DNA of 64,000 nt from Solenopsis invicta (GCF_016802725.1 NC_052679.1:11380138-11444137), one strand, 5' to 3'; counted from the stretch's first letter, positions 10,782 to 25,200 are shown. The notes: a model not told the origin generated them from the letters alone. Numbers and translations: made by a program.

Positions 10782-11782
10782 TATACTTATTATTATATTC
10801 TTTCTAAAAGATAATTTACTTCGTTTAAGTAAAGAAGCATTGTACGTCATTAACATGCAATGACAATTAATTTTATATTTTTTTCATCATAAAATATGAA
10901 TATTTCATAAATGTTTGTTTTTTAAACAAAATATATACAATTTTGTTTTTTTCCACCTAAATATATTGTAAATAAACATTCTTTTTATTTCAAATTTTTT
11001 AGTTATGATACGTTTATTTTTATTTAGTCTCCATATGTTGCTTACCGTTAAGTACAACGTTATATATTATAAAAGTTTTTAATATGTTTAATAATAAAAT
11101 GCTTTGATAATTTATTTGTGTATTTTTTACTTTTGCAAACAATAAGTATCAATATATGTTTAAATATACATAATATTTTATTAAATTAAAAATTAAAAAA
11201 TAATTAATAAGTAACAGATACAAATTTCAGAAGCAAACGAGTTCATAATACATTTTTTACTGCAAAAATGTTCTCTTTATGTATTTTTAAATTAATTTCT
11301 TGTTTTACCTATTAATTGATGAGAAAGAATAAAATCTATGAAAAAGGATATAGAATTTTGACATTTCTTAAAATATATTCAAAAACAGCAATAAATATGT
11401 TACTAGTCTCTGAATTGATTAGGTTCATATATCATTTTGTCCACATAAGCTTACATTGATAGTAATATCTATTAATTTACTTCTAGATTACCATCAGTGT
11501 TTTTAAAACTTGCAATTTTTTAATTGGTTTTCAGTTAATTATCTTATTAATTCTATAAGATCAATTATATTTTAGAAAATTTAACTTCGAAAAATCTATA
11601 ATTACGTTATATTTGTTCAAGAAACATAATAAGTGGAAATCAGCTTAAAAATACATAGAATTGGACCAAATGTTGTTTTCAAGTTTGCAGTTGAAAAAAA
11701 TAATTTTGTAAACCGAGTACTTGTACTTTCTCATTATATCGTATTCCTGTTTTATGAAACAAAATGTGTTTTTATTTTCCTA
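10782..11782. other. AT-rich 3' segment of the Ginger-like element
   Basis: Non-coding sequence between the integrase stop codon and the right TIR. An AATAAATAAT stretch near the stop and AATAAA-type signals around 10970 could serve for polyadenylation. Nothing else stood out. Confidence 0.6.
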
Positions 11783-11920
11783 AACAGCGTTTAGGCAAAT
11801 AATATTTGCCTAGGAAAATAGCATTTGAACACAAATGAACGGGAAAAAGCTATTTGACCAGGCAGATAGCATTTGCCTAATCAGATACTATTTTCCTAAA
11901 ATAACTATTTGCCTGCGACA
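11783..11920 (-). repeat. Right TIR of the Ginger-like element
   Basis: It starts AACAGCGTTTAGGCAAAT and ends TTGCCTGCGACA, mirroring the left end. It has the same internal CAAATAG and TTTTCCTA units. TTGA follows directly. Confidence 0.85.
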
Positions 11921-11924
11921 TTGA

Positions 11925-12657
11925 TACAATAACAGTCAAAATATCTCTCTCTATTACATACAATTTATTAATTCCCTAAATTTTCATCTTTTCGCCATCA
12001 CGGCTGATGGGAAAAAAGTTCACGTAAAAAAGTTCATATTTCCGCTCATGAGTGAGTTACATGATCCCGTGGAATCGTACATGATCGTGCAGTTTACGTG
12101 AAACTTTTCACTTTTTACGTTTCCGCCCTAGGGAAAATGTTACATGATTGACCCCCTGAACTAGTGCGGCTAAAAAGAACAAACCTATTGGCTAGTGGCA
12201 ACTTTCACAAGTACAATGCCGTTTGGCATGTTACACTATGTTACACTGGCCTAATTTACATCGTGCACTTGATACGTGTATTAAGCACTATATTTGTATC
12301 AAATTCGTACTAAATTTTTAGTATTCACGATGTAAACTCTGCCGGATCAACTTGGTACGAACGTATCAAGCAGGAGTATCGTACTAAACTGATACGCGTA
12401 CCAAATAATACAAATGATGATGTAAACACTGAAACGTACTTTGTAGGGGATTAGGCCTATTGAGTATAACCTTAATTAACTCGTCTTATGATAAGTAATC
12501 TTATTTGGTCTCTTTGAAACGATAACATATTAAAAAATATCTTGTAAGAACGTTTAGTACGTTCGATGTAAATAAGTCTGTATTAAAGCATTGGTGCGCA
12601 CCAAACTTAATACGAATACCAAAGTTTTAACGATGTAAACTAGGTCACTATCATATT
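11925..12657. repeat. Repeat remnants, including a MITE near 12248-12646
   Basis: No gene. Bases 12000-12200 repeat, inverted, the gttctttttagc block and ttcac motifs of the window start. From 12248 (cctaatttacatcgt) to 12646 (acgatgtaaactagg) there are short inverted ends about 400 bp apart enclosing repeated gatac/gtatc units, a MITE-like structure of unknown family. Confidence 0.5.
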
Positions 12658-13790
12658 GTTAGTATTCAAGCTATAATAGCGGAAGTAAACACATATATCA
12701 ACTCTCGTCAAATTTTTAATAAAAATAAAAAAGTCTGTAAAAGTTTTACTAATGTAACCAAATTTATAAAATTTAACACAAATAGGAGAGACCGGGGCAA
12801 ATCGTTAGACCTTTTTTTCTTTTGTGTCTCCTGAATCCTATTAAAAAAAAAAAAAAAAAAAAAAAAAACTGGTTTGAAAGGTTGAACCTTCCCCTTCACA
12901 GTGCCGATATAAATAGAACATGCAAATGCACTTGCTTTAAAGTACATATAAAAATGTCGACCAATGTCAAGAATTAAGAATAGCTCCAAGCCCGGGGTAA
13001 TTCGTAACTAGTCCGGGAATATTCCGAAATTTGTATTTTAAGTTGAAAGTCTGTAAAAAAGCTGTTGTTAAGACTTTCTTTTATTTAAAAAAGGGTGTAG
13101 GTATACAAAAAATAAATGCAAACACACGTTCGCATGTTCTTTTATGCCATCGGTGTGACAGATTTCCTAACCTCACAAGTGTCAATCTTTAACGCTTTAT
13201 AACTTTTTACCTGCTTAAGAGCGACGATTTTATATTCATATTCATGTTCTACTAAAAGACACAATATTATCAAGTTTGAACTAAATCAATAAAAAACTTT
13301 ACCTCAATATTTAACTTTGCGTAGCGCAGATGTTCGTAACACAGCTGAAGGGTTAGGGTTACCCAACTTAGATTAGGCGCTGAAATCAGTATAAACGAAT
13401 CGCCCCGGTGCTCGGTATTACGAATAGCCCCAACATCAACTGTGCGCATTATTGCGTATGATCGACAAAAATAGACATCACACAGCAAAAAGTAAACACG
13501 AAATGTTTGAAATACATTCAACTAGACACGATACATTCAAAGTTTTCACAAAAACCTTATTATCTTACTTAAATTCCGAAGAAATGCCGACTATCAGAAA
13601 TTGCTTCCAACTCAACAAAATTTTTACAGGGATGTTTTCTTTTCATTTTTATTTTGTTAAAAGTTTGTGTAAAAATTTTACCGAGTTAAAAATAAAAATT
13701 TTTATACAGATGTTTTTTCATTTTTATTTTGTTATCCGATGAAGTTAGTACATGTGTTTACTCCTACTGTTATAGTTTTTAAATACTAAC
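12658..13790. mobile_element. Non-autonomous DNA element with ~40-bp inverted ends
   Basis: The left end (12658, gttagtattcaagctata) is mirrored at 13790 (ending tttaaatactaac), with partly conserved pairing for about 40 bases, including gtaaacaca/tgtgtttac. Inside are ccggggcaaatcg-like and atcgccccgg segments near 12790 and 13400 and a 26-base A tract at 12842-12868. No protein was found, so the family is undetermined. Confidence 0.5.
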
Positions 13791-14519
13791 AATGATAAGC
13801 GTAATAAGTCAAACAGTTGTGGTGATGAAAGTTGCTGCTATTTGTTAGAATATCAATTAAAAATGTTATAGCTCGTAATATGTAAAAGCAACTCAAAGAA
13901 GAAAAAATGATCCAAATAAACGAGTCTTATAGTTTAGGTAGAATAATAAATTTTTTTATTACTTAAAACTATTGAGTCAACAAAAGTAGTCAACAAAAGA
14001 CTTTTAATTTTCTCCAAATAATAACGTATGCTTCATAACTGTTAGATGAATTTTATGTCTAGTTTTAGTTTTTTTGCACATTGAAGGGCCAGTAAGGTAT
14101 TGAAATGTACATTAATATTTAGAGAAAATTGAGAGCCCTTTGTTGCCTTCTCAATATTCCTGAATAATAAAGAAATATATTGTTCCACTTAAAAGACTCG
14201 TTTGTTTAACTCATTAACTTTTTTTGGAATTGTTGGAATATAAGTAATGTTTTAATCAAAAATGTCAAGTTAAAATTTAATTTGCTTATTACTTTGATTT
14301 TTCTTTGATAGTGTTTTAATATTCTTCGAAAAAGTATAAATTTTTTTTAAGTACATAACAATGAGATTTTCTAAAATTTATAATAATTATATTTTAATAC
14401 TGTTATCAATAAAATATTTTTTGTTAAAATTAACCTTTACTAAAAAAAAGTAAATTAAACAATCGCTTTTTATAACAGATATTTTTCTAGCGTGTAGATG
14501 TGGCTGTAAAAAAACTTAC
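13791..14519. other. AT-rich DNA, probably EPS15 intron
   Basis: No ORF or clear repeat. It follows the splice donor at 14519 on the minus strand, so it should be intronic if the remaining EPS15 exons lie to the left. I found no further DPF- or UIM-encoding exon between here and base 1. Confidence 0.5.
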
Positions 14520-14697
14520 ATTGGATTGCTGTGTAGGAAACGCGCTTCCGAATGGATCAGACATCGATGTGTTAAATGCTTCTTTGGCTTGACTTGACGC
14601 GAAAGGATCCTGATCTCCAAATCCGTTTAAGGTGCTAACTCCAGTTGCATCCGCTTTATCATTCACTTCACCTGCATTCTTAGCTGTTGCTTCAAAT
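14520..14697 (-). CDS. EPS15: EPS15 exon: linker with two DPF motifs
   Basis: 178 nt. Acceptor aaaatag at 14698-14704; donor AAT|gtaagt at 14519, a strong consensus. It encodes FEATAKNAGE, then a short linker and two DPF motifs. The first base completes a codon begun in the exon at 15694. The frame ends in phase 0. Confidence 0.88.
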
Positions 14698-16557
14698 CTA
14701 TTTTTTTTATATAAAAGAATATTAATATGTAAGTTAAATAAAAAAGTTTGTTTTAAAATATAATACATAATTAGAAAATTTGTGTTAAATTTAACTCATA
14801 TCGTATGATTTTTGTATCAATTTAAGGCTCCTGACACCTCAGCCTTAAAATCCGCGTTGACGGTAGCGACATTCCGTCGCGGACAAAATAAGAACTAATA
14901 AACGTGAAACGTGAAAGATTGACGATAAGATGTTGTCGTGCATATCATGTTGTTATTAAGTGTTTCATTGTAAAAATATGACTTGTCTCGTATTTATAAC
15001 ATTCGTAAAAATGGACCGCAAGTAAAGCTTTTTTAAATTTTATACATAAAAGCACATTTTTCACTTCTTTCAATAGTTATCCATGTGTTTTCCTGTCTGA
15101 ATAAACATCACTTTACGTGCTTTTTACGACTATTTATTGCAAGGCAAAAAAAGGATAGTCGTGACCGATATTTAGCAGTATTTTAAAGTCATCTGGTTAA
15201 TTTATTTTATCCAAATTGGCTTTACTTAGAAATGACACGTCAAACAAAATTACGTGTCATTTCACGCAATTTCTCGCTTCTGACGTCACGACTTCAATAT
15301 GGCTGCGCCGAGTACTCAGGAGCCTTAATACAAGACAAATATGTAGAAAGTAACACAAATATTATATAAAACATTAGCACAAAAATAAACTTTCGAAATA
15401 AATTGTAATTACTTATTTTTTCAGTAAAATTAACATTTATAATATGGTAATACATAGATACATTTTACTTATTTATTTTAAAATTTATGTTTTAAAATCA
15501 CTATAAAAGTTTTGTTAATTGTTCATTTACCCATAAATTGTGTTATTTTAACATTAAGAAATAATGAACATTAACATAAAACATCCAGATGATACATATT
15601 AAATTGAGAAACACTTGGATATGTTATAAATTGAAAAATTTAACAAGAACCGGTTTTAACGTAAATACAAAGTGTTTGCAACTATGTACGCACTCTATAT
15701 CTTCAATCTCAGGTATAAACTGTAGACTAGTATCAGGTACAACGTTGACGTCTCCCGCAGCAAGCGCAGAATCGTAAAGCGCGATGGCGTCGCTCATTTG
15801 ACGCTGTTGCTCCTGCAAATGAGTGATCTTTGCCTTCGCCTGACAAATCTCTAACTGAGTATCTTGCAATTTTTTTGTCAGCTCATTCAGTTGGTCCCTG
15901 TTTTTATTCTGTTGTTGCTCCAATTGCTGTTCCTCTTGCCGTAGTCCCTCGAGTTCTTGTCGCTTAAAGTTCAGCTCGTCTTCCTGACTCCGTAGCACAG
16001 ATTCTTGCTCTTCAGCTTGTTGACGAAGCTTATCAACCTTCAGAAGATAAAATTCATTTATAAAGAATTCTCTTGCACTTGTTGTAAGTTTCAAATAATA
16101 ATGAAATTTGTATATTATTGATCAATATGCTATTACAATTCAATTATACAATAGTAATTAATATAGTAAAAATGCAATTTTATCTTATTCATTAGATGAC
16201 ATTAATTACGTTATACTTGAACAGTCAAAAAGTTAAAAACTAATAAATCTGAAAAGATAATAATTTTTAATTTGGTTAATTTCAGGAAAAAAAGGTGATT
16301 TTAGAAAAGAATATATTATCCATTCTTACAAATGTGTTAATATTTATACTTTAAATAAATTATAGGACGTCTCTGAAATTTGACTCGGCGCCTGAAGCTC
16401 GGAAATAGCTTCAGATATAAAAAAAATGTTTCAGATAAAAGTTGTAGGATTTATTTTATTGCATGGAAGTCAATGCTCATTTTAACATCTGCAATAAAGG
16501 CAAGAAAATATTTAATTATTTTAATGTAAGAAAAAAAAATGGTGAAGAACGAGAACG

Positions 16558-16609
<52 letters not shown>

Positions 16610-19233
16610 TGCGTGTGTGTGTTAGTGTGCGTGTGTATAAGTACGCGTCAACTTTGATTGTATAATTCGTGGAAAGTCAAAAACCCATATAGAACAGAGA
16701 GAATAACTTTACATTTAAAACATACCATAATTAGACAGAGGAGATTAACTTGATGTTGCAAAGTACTGCAGGTTTAGAGGGTAACAATTAAGTTCAATTA
16801 AAATTTTTCCTAACATAAATAGCACATTATTTATATTTTTTACTGTGGCTTCTCAAACCTCAAGTAATGCGAATGCCAATAATCACTTTGGAAACTTCAT
16901 ATCTTGAAAATGGCTTAAACAAAAGACACAAATAAGTAGTGTTTTGGGCACAACTCGATAAGAACTATGAGAATATGCAATAAAAAAAATGAGGAGTTAA
17001 AAAAACATTGACCATCTTAAAAAGGTCACTCCAAATCAAACCCATATTCTTATCATCTAACTTCCTTAATATCCTACAACTTTATTCTGAAACGGTTTTT
17101 CATATTTAAAACAGTTCCAAAATTCAGGAGCCGGGTTAGAGACGTTAGAAATACCTTGTATACATATACATATAAGTTGTGTTTGTAACGTTGTATTTTC
17201 ATTAAATATTTTTACAGTTTACTTTATTTGTTAGTATGTTTATTGTTATAATACTTCCATTATTATAACACTAAAATTTGAAAACAAGGTAAAAATATTT
17301 CCATATAAGTATATTATATTAAGTATAAAGATAAATAAAATCTGTAAATAAATCTTATTTATTTACAATTAATCTGCGTATTACAATAAAATTTTATATA
17401 AATCATCTTAAATAATTAAAAAGCTTTAAAAAAATATATTTAATTTTTATCATTATTTCCTAACCCTTTGCGTCACGAATTTTTGTTTATACAGGATGAT
17501 TATTAATACTTGGAACAACTATTTATCATGAGAGATGACTGATTTCACTCTATATAAATTACATAGAGTACAGTCGGTAAGCTATCTCTTATGGTTAATA
17601 GTTGTTCCAACCATTAATAACCACCCTATATTGGATCAATTTTTTTGTACTCAAAGATTTTTCGCTGAATACAAATCAAAAATCAAAATTTTAAAAATCA
17701 AAATGGTCGATCCAACTTGGTGGACCAATAATTAAAAAAATACAAATAAAAATACAAAAAAATAAAAATAAAAAAGTAAAATCTCGTTATGATCTTATAA
17801 TTACTTCTGGATATCACATCCAGAATCATCCTATAATCAGAGACTGGACAACAAAGAGGCCACTTTTGATTGGAGCAGAATTTTTTAATTCCCACTTAAA
17901 TTCAAACTGTAATTACTCTTTTCTTTTAAATATACATAATATTTATCAATAAATATTATAAAAAATACTACAAATTTGTTTCGCATATTAATTTAAATAA
18001 TATATGTTGAAATAGTTTTTATATTTAATGTTCTCTCTTAATTATTAATACAATCTTTAATTTTCTTATGATTTTGTTATAACAAATATGTTACTTAGTC
18101 TCACAAAGATACGAATTATTTGTAGGCGTTCAATCTTTACATCCAACATTTTTCGCCCATTTAGCATGACGTTTCGAGTTTCTTGGGACCACTTTCATAA
18201 TGTATCCTTTTGATGAGAAATTATTGCAAAATTCAGTTAAACATCCATCATATTAAACTTCAATCACGCTGCGTAAAGGACACTTACGTATACATATTAT
18301 ATATACTGAACATATTACATATACTTTGTCATTTATGAAAGAGCGAGATAGTGAGATGTTCCTTTCTCACTCGCAGGAATTTGACAAAATCTGACTGATG
18401 GCCAGTCTCTTATTATAGGGTCTCTAGGTAACGATAAGAGCGAGATCAATAATTAGAAAGATACATACAATGTTATTCTTTTATAACTATTCTGGTTTTC
18501 AAAAATTTTGATCTAGTATTCCGCAGCCAATAAATTCTGAAAAAACAAATTGAAAAACAATGCAATAATTTATTTCTGTTCGTTTTTCTTATTTCGATTC
18601 TATTATCAATTAATTAAATATTCGCTCATTAAATAACGCTTATTTTAAATAAACAATTACTGCGATAAATATTACCAAGCAACAAATATTACTAACAAGA
18701 AAAAATTTTCAAGTGTAAATTTCTGATTTTAATAATACTTTATATACATATAAGTTACATAAATAAATAAATTTAGAAAATATTATTTGCTGTCCAAAAA
18801 TGGTTTCAAGGGGTAAAAACACCCCTCTTGAGTAAAGCAATTTTCAGCTTTTTTTGTTATATCTTAACAACTATTCAAGATAACAAAAAAATGTTTTATA
18901 AAAAAGTTTTAGCATAAAATTACTATATTCATTTTCTTCAATATTCTTTTAAAATTAAAAAAAATTTTTTTCAAAAATTATTTTTAAAATATATTGATGG
19001 GGATAAGTAGAAAAAAATTTTACAATAATTTTATTGTAAAACTTGTATAAAAAATTTTTTAATATCTTAAATAGTTTTTAAGATATAATAAAAAAGCTGA
19101 AAATTGCTTTAAACAAAAAGGGTGATTTTACGAATTAAGTAGTTAAAGTAGTTTTTGGATACTAACTGATATTTTCTAAATTCATCTATTTATTTAACTA
19201 TATTCACACGCGCACACATGCACGTGCGCGAGC

Positions 19234-19266
<33 letters not shown>

Positions 19267-22200
19267 CACACAAAGTTTCATTAAAATTAAAAGAAAAACA
19301 AATTTAGAATAACAAATTAAAAGTAAAAAGGATTAAAAATTATTAATTTTAAACAAATTAAAAATAATTAATATGAGCAATTTATTCCGTTTTATAACAC
19401 AAAATTATCACAATAATGACAAAGAAATGCTTAAAGCTCATAGTTTTTTTTACACCACGCATATAATATGATTAAAACGTCTTCACAAAATATACAGGAC
19501 AAGCAACATAATGTAAAACAAAATTGAACAGATTTTTCAAATTCTAATGGTCGATCTTCTAAATATCCGGATTTTGTATTAGGTATATTTCAATAATTTG
19601 GAGAACCACGACGAAAAGAATTGATTATGCACCAGTGATTGCAGCTTGATTATATTGTTTCTCAAGTGGAGATTAACATCATTATAATTCAGCAGCACTC
19701 ATACCTCAAAAATTATTCAAAATATCAAAAAATGTTTTATACAAAAGTTTTATAATAATATTAATCTTTATTCATTCCCGTCAATATTTTTTAAAAATAA
19801 TAAATGAAAAAAATTTTTTTTAATGTTATTGACGGAAATGAATAGAGATTAATTTTATTATAAAACTTTTGTATCAAACATTTTTTAATATTTTGAATAA
19901 TTTTTGAGGTATGAATGTTGCTGGATAATAATGATGTTAATCTCCACTTGAGAAAGAATATAATCACTAGTGATAATCAATTAATTTTGTAAAAAAAAAT
20001 TGGTTAATATTTATTTTTAAAAAATATTATTGACGGAAATAAATAGAGGTAATTTTATGGTAAAACTGTTGTATAAAATATTTTTTTTATATCTTGAATA
20101 ATTTGAGGTATAACAAAAAAAAGTAGAAAATTGATTTACACAAGAGGGGTGTTTTTACTCGTTAAAGCTGTTCTTAGGCTGCAACTAATATTTTCTAAAT
20201 TCATCTATTTATGTAACCTATATGTATACAAAGTTTCATTAAAATTAGAAATTCACACTTGGAAATATTTCCTTGTAAATGCCTCGGTGATCGAATTGAC
20301 TAAGACATCGAACAGTTGGCGGATCCAGATTTAAACTCTGATCAAGGTAATATTTTTCGCAATATTTTTTTTACAGTTTTTAGAGATTAGAGGAGATAAA
20401 AAAGATGTGTGCAAGAATAAAACAATAATTAAATTGATTAGCAATTTAATTTCGTGATATTACATTCTTATTAAAAATCTGTTTTAAGTCCGAAAAAACA
20501 ATTCGGCGAGCAGATTAAAAAATCTTGTAAATGTTTGTCAATTCGCCTAGAGAAATGTTGAGCACTAAGAACTGCTTTCAACCGGTATTGCCATTTTTCA
20601 TTAGTTTAATTTGTTAAATTTTCAGTATTCGAAAATTTTGACCTTAGGTTCGAATGCAGTAATAAAAAAAACTCAGAAACTAAGTTTTAAAATAGTAAAA
20701 TTATTTTGTTTTTGGTCCATTCAGATCATTTTGAATTTGAAAATTTAGAAATTCTTACCAATTCTATTTTGAATTTAAAAGTTCTTATCTCAGAAAAAAC
20801 CTGTAAAAATGTTATAAGATATTCAAACTATTTATTTAGACTTATAGTAAAAAATGTAAATTTTTACATATTTTTCAAAAATTATCAATTTATAAAAAAA
20901 ACAAAAAAAAAACAATATAGCAAACAAATCTAAAAAAATTCTAAAAAATATTTTAGAATATCATAAATAAATGCCTAAATTATGGTATCGATAAGTTTAG
21001 TAAAATTGGATTTAAAAAAAAAATCAAAAATTTTGACTATTTGTTTGATTACAGTAATTACGCAAATAAAAATTTATAGTTGTTTACTTTTTTAAAATAC
21101 TTATTCGTGTTCTAGTAACTCCAAGAAAACAAAAACAAAATAGTACTAAGAGTCTAATAGTACTAAAATAGTACTAAAAAGTTTTTCAAAATAATTAAAA
21201 ATTGAGTAGAAAAAAGTAGGACTCTGTGTCCCATCATGACGCAAAGGGTTAATATATTTCTATTAGAGCATATGTTCACTTCTTATTAAAATAATTTTTG
21301 GCCTAGATAGAAAATTGTTGTCAAACTTTTTGTATTAATTGCTTTCAAATGTAATATAAAATAATCTGTAACTTTTCATATTTTTATTATTTTAAAAACA
21401 GATATAATACATTCATAAATAAGTTAATATTTAACTTTAACTATTTATTTCTGAAATACAAATTTTAACTTATTAACTTTTTTCTAAGTTAAAAATGTAT
21501 CTAAAGAAAAACATACATTGTAAAACAATACTTTTTTGTTATTTTATATAAACATAATTAAAAAAAATATATATTAAATTTATTTTATAATCCATATTAT
21601 AATTTTGTTACTTAAAGAAATATAATTTTTACAAATTACATTCTAATTTAGTAGATAAATAATGTGATAAAATTGTCTTTTTATTTAACTTAATTTAATC
21701 TTAACACAACTTTTAACCGAGTTACTTTTTCGTTCATGCAAACTTTTGACATTAATTTTATAAGCTATTAACTTTAATTTAATTAAAAAAAAATAAGTTA
21801 AACTCTGTGCTATACACAGTTACTTTGTATAACACAGGAAAGAGAATAATAGCCCATGCATGTCAGCAAAGCATCAATGATATCAATACATTAAAGTTAC
21901 CAGTATGTTTTGTAAAATTAGCATATGCTATTATGAACATAATAAAGATTGTGGATTTTATTCACTTGAATATAACGTTTTTATGTATTTACCTACCAGA
22001 TATGTATTTACCTATCAAAGACAAATAATGTTAGCGATATATTACACAAGTGCGCAAGCATATATACATACAGAGTATCCTCATAGTATATTCGATTTGC
22101 TGATTCGCTCCGACTCTAAATCGATCTATTTTTTAGCTGCATTTCTTGCACAATTTATCTTTTCTTTTGTAATTATTAAACAACAGACCATCAACGTTGC

Positions 22201-25200
22201 GTCGAATCAGCAAATCAAATATATGCTATTAAACAAATTAGCGAAATCTCGAAAGCTGAGCCCGATAGACAAAAATGTTTCAGAAACAAAAGTTACACAG
22301 TGTAAAGAGAAACAAATAATGTAATTCAAATTATATTTGTGTAATTTTAATATAATTCCAATCGTATTTGTGTAATATTTTAATATAATTTGAATATTTG
22401 TGTAATTCTAATGTTATTTGAAAAAGAAAAAACCATTTTTTTCATTAAAAATCATCCTTATTTTTTAAATAAAATTAACTTAAAAAATATAATTTTTTTA
22501 TATAATTCCTTCAGTTATTCTATATATAAAGTATTAAATATTACATTCATATTAAGTTATCAAATTTTAATAGAGTATTGTCTGCATGGGTAGTCTCTAC
22601 TATTATCTGCATGCAACGAAATGTCTCGGTATACTCAAAATGCAATATGGTTTAGATTTATATTATTTTACTATGTACATTAAATATAACATTTAAAAAA
22701 ATTAGCTTAATATACAGGGTATTATTCAACAATCGTTTTTGCTCTTGTGGATTGATAAAGCAAGTTAAACTGAGGAAAAAAGTCTTTTACCATTTTTCAT
22801 TATTTTCAATAGTTAACGATTTAAAAATTAGTAAAATTCGGCAAATAAGAGCGTATTTTCCCACTGCACGCGGGGTCTGCCCGTCGGTCACCAGGCTAGG
22901 AGCAGTCGTGAGCGGCGGCGCAGTAAGGAGAAAGAAGCAGCAATGACTAACGGTCAGCGCGCTGGCGCTCAACACACGCGAAGCCGCGCACGCACGTGAT
23001 AGCGCAAAGCAGGCAGAAGGCGATAGGCTTTATCGTGCATCCTCCTCGCTTGACACTTGGTCAAGAGAGAAAGCATGATACAATGTAATGTTATGGAGAA
23101 ATGCAGTGTTACTATGCTCTACGTTATGCGACCGGTATACCACGGTATTTAGTTGCGCACTGTTTTAATTTTTAATTGCATAATAAAGTTTACTCAGATT
23201 CAAAGATTCGTTTAAAGAATAATGTAAATAGAATTATGATTCTCAGTAATAAATTAAAATTATGTCATCACAGCAATTTAGCTTCAATTCATAGAACTAG
23301 TACTTCATGCCAAAACATAATTTTAATTAATTAATAAAACTCGTAAATTTTTTTAAACAATTATTTTTTAAAATAATCTGCATTAAAAAATAATTTTAAT
23401 TCGATAAATTTATAGAAATGTTAACATTATTTGGTAAGCCAGTTTACTTTGTAATTGGCGTAAAACACAATACTCTGAAAGTGAACCCCGATCCTTATGA
23501 AAAAGTATTATTGCCGAAAACATTACAGATAAAAAATCACAAAATCTGCTATTTTCTGTGATTTTTTTAGATTGGCAATAATACAGCAATAATCGTTCAC
23601 TCGCAAAATATGTTGTTTTACGCCAATTACAAAGTAAACTGGTTTATCCGATAATGTTAACATTTCTATAAATTTATCAAATTAAAATTATTTTCTAATA
23701 CAGATTATTTTAAAAGGTAATTGTTTAAAAAAATTTACGAGTTTCATTAGTTAATTAAAATTATGTTTCGACATACAGTAAGAGTCCCATAAATTGAAGT
23801 TATATTGCCGTGATGACATAATTTTAATTTATTATTAAAAATCGTAATTCTATTTACATTATTCTTCAAATGAATCTTCGTATCTGAGTAAATTTTATTA
23901 TGTGTGTAGGAGCCGAGTGCTGGTCAGTAGCCATTGCTGCTTCTCTCTTCTTACCGCGCCGCCACTCGTGACTGCTCCTAGCCAGGCGACCGACGAGCGG
24001 ACCTTGCGTGCGATGGGCAGAGAAAATACGCGCTCATTCGCCGAAATTTACTAATTTTTAAATCATTAACTATTGCAAATAATGAAAAATGGTAAAGGAC
24101 TTTTCTTCTCAGTTTGACTTGCTCTATCAACCCACGAGAGCAAAAACGATTGTTTTCTGACACCCTGTATAATTTATTAAAAATAATGAAACAAATCTAA
24201 ATTTATTTTACCATATTTCGACATAAAATATAAAATATCTCACAAACTATTAATTTTTTAAATAAACCAAGCCTTCTACGATCGTAGCTAGATCTTCGTG
24301 CTATTATTGTTTATGTGAATTTACACATTCAAACTTAGCGAAGTACTCTATTTTTCTTTATAATTTTTTCAGGGGGGAATAGGTTTAATATATAGATGCA
24401 AGTCAGCATCAATTATTATTATTAAATTAATTTTAATTTAATAAAAATTACATGATATTACTCTTTCTTATTTAGCTGAGGACTGTGTTATGGCTGAAAA
24501 GTAATCAGCGCACAGTTTCGCTAAGTTTGAATGTGTATATAAATTCACATAAACAATAATAGCACAAAGATCTAGCTCTGACCGTAGAAAACTTGGTTTA
24601 TTTAATTTGTATTATACATTATCGGTAAAATTCTTCGTATTAATTTTTTAATAACTGTATCTTAATTCTTTCGTGCACAGAATAACTAAATAAATCAATT
24701 GGTATAAAGAAAATACATAATTGTTTTAAAAAAAATTCAATTTGTATTCATTTTTTTTTTTTTTATTTAGCAGGTTTAGTTTTCAAAATATTCTCAGCTA
24801 AACTGTTTAAAGTAGGACATTCTGTACGTACGTACATGTGTAAACACATGCCTGTGTGCGCACACGCCAAGGAAAAATGTAACAAAACATGTTACACAAA
24901 GAAGAAAAAAAAAAGAAATAAAAAAATTTACCCGAGATTCATTTCCTATCGCGAATAACATTTTAATATGTAAAGATAAAGATCCACAAGTGATACTCTG
25001 TACCTTCTTCTGTTCCTTCTGAATCTTCTCTTCGACATCACTCAAATCTCTATCTACTTCAGTCTTCTATAAGCCAAACATAATAAAACAAAATCATAAA
25101 GAAAAACATAACAAACATAACTATATGAATAATTACTAGATGAATCTATACATCTTTCTATTCTCCTTCTTTTCTTTACTTCACTCTTGTTTATTATATT

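Larger units (their letters stand above)
8000..11920 (+). mobile_element. Ginger-like cut-and-paste DNA transposon (3.9 kb), complete ends
   Basis: Two inverted ends of about 140 bp begin TGTCG(T/C)AGGCAAATAG. They are flanked by a perfect 4-bp duplication TTGA (7996-7999 and 11921-11924). The interior carries one integrase-type gene related to KRAB-A domain-containing protein 2 (KRBA2), a family attributed to Ginger transposons. Termini starting TGT and a 4-bp duplication are what Ginger elements show. All structural parts remain but the gene has several frameshifts, so this copy is dead. Confidence 0.82.
17464..21248. mobile_element. piggyBac-like non-autonomous element (3.8 kb) with nested repeats
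   Basis: Ends are CCCTTTGCGTCA(C/T)G and its complement. The right flank is TTAA (21249-21252) and the left is CTAA (17460-17463), one base off the expected TTAA. No transposase gene is visible. The interior has been filled by other repeats: a small MITE at 17492-17628 and fold-back elements between about 18740 and 20250. An alternative is two unrelated solo ends, but their orientation and sequence agreement favour one element. Confidence 0.6.

Noticed and set aside
12708..13742. ORFs of 83-96 codons in the 12.7-13.7 kb element
   Set aside because: Low-complexity, Phe/Lys-rich translations of A/T-rich DNA with no conserved motif.
19205..19268. CACG/CGCA tandem array that could suggest a CRISPR-like repeat
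   Set aside because: It is a simple microsatellite without spacers, in a eukaryotic sequence.
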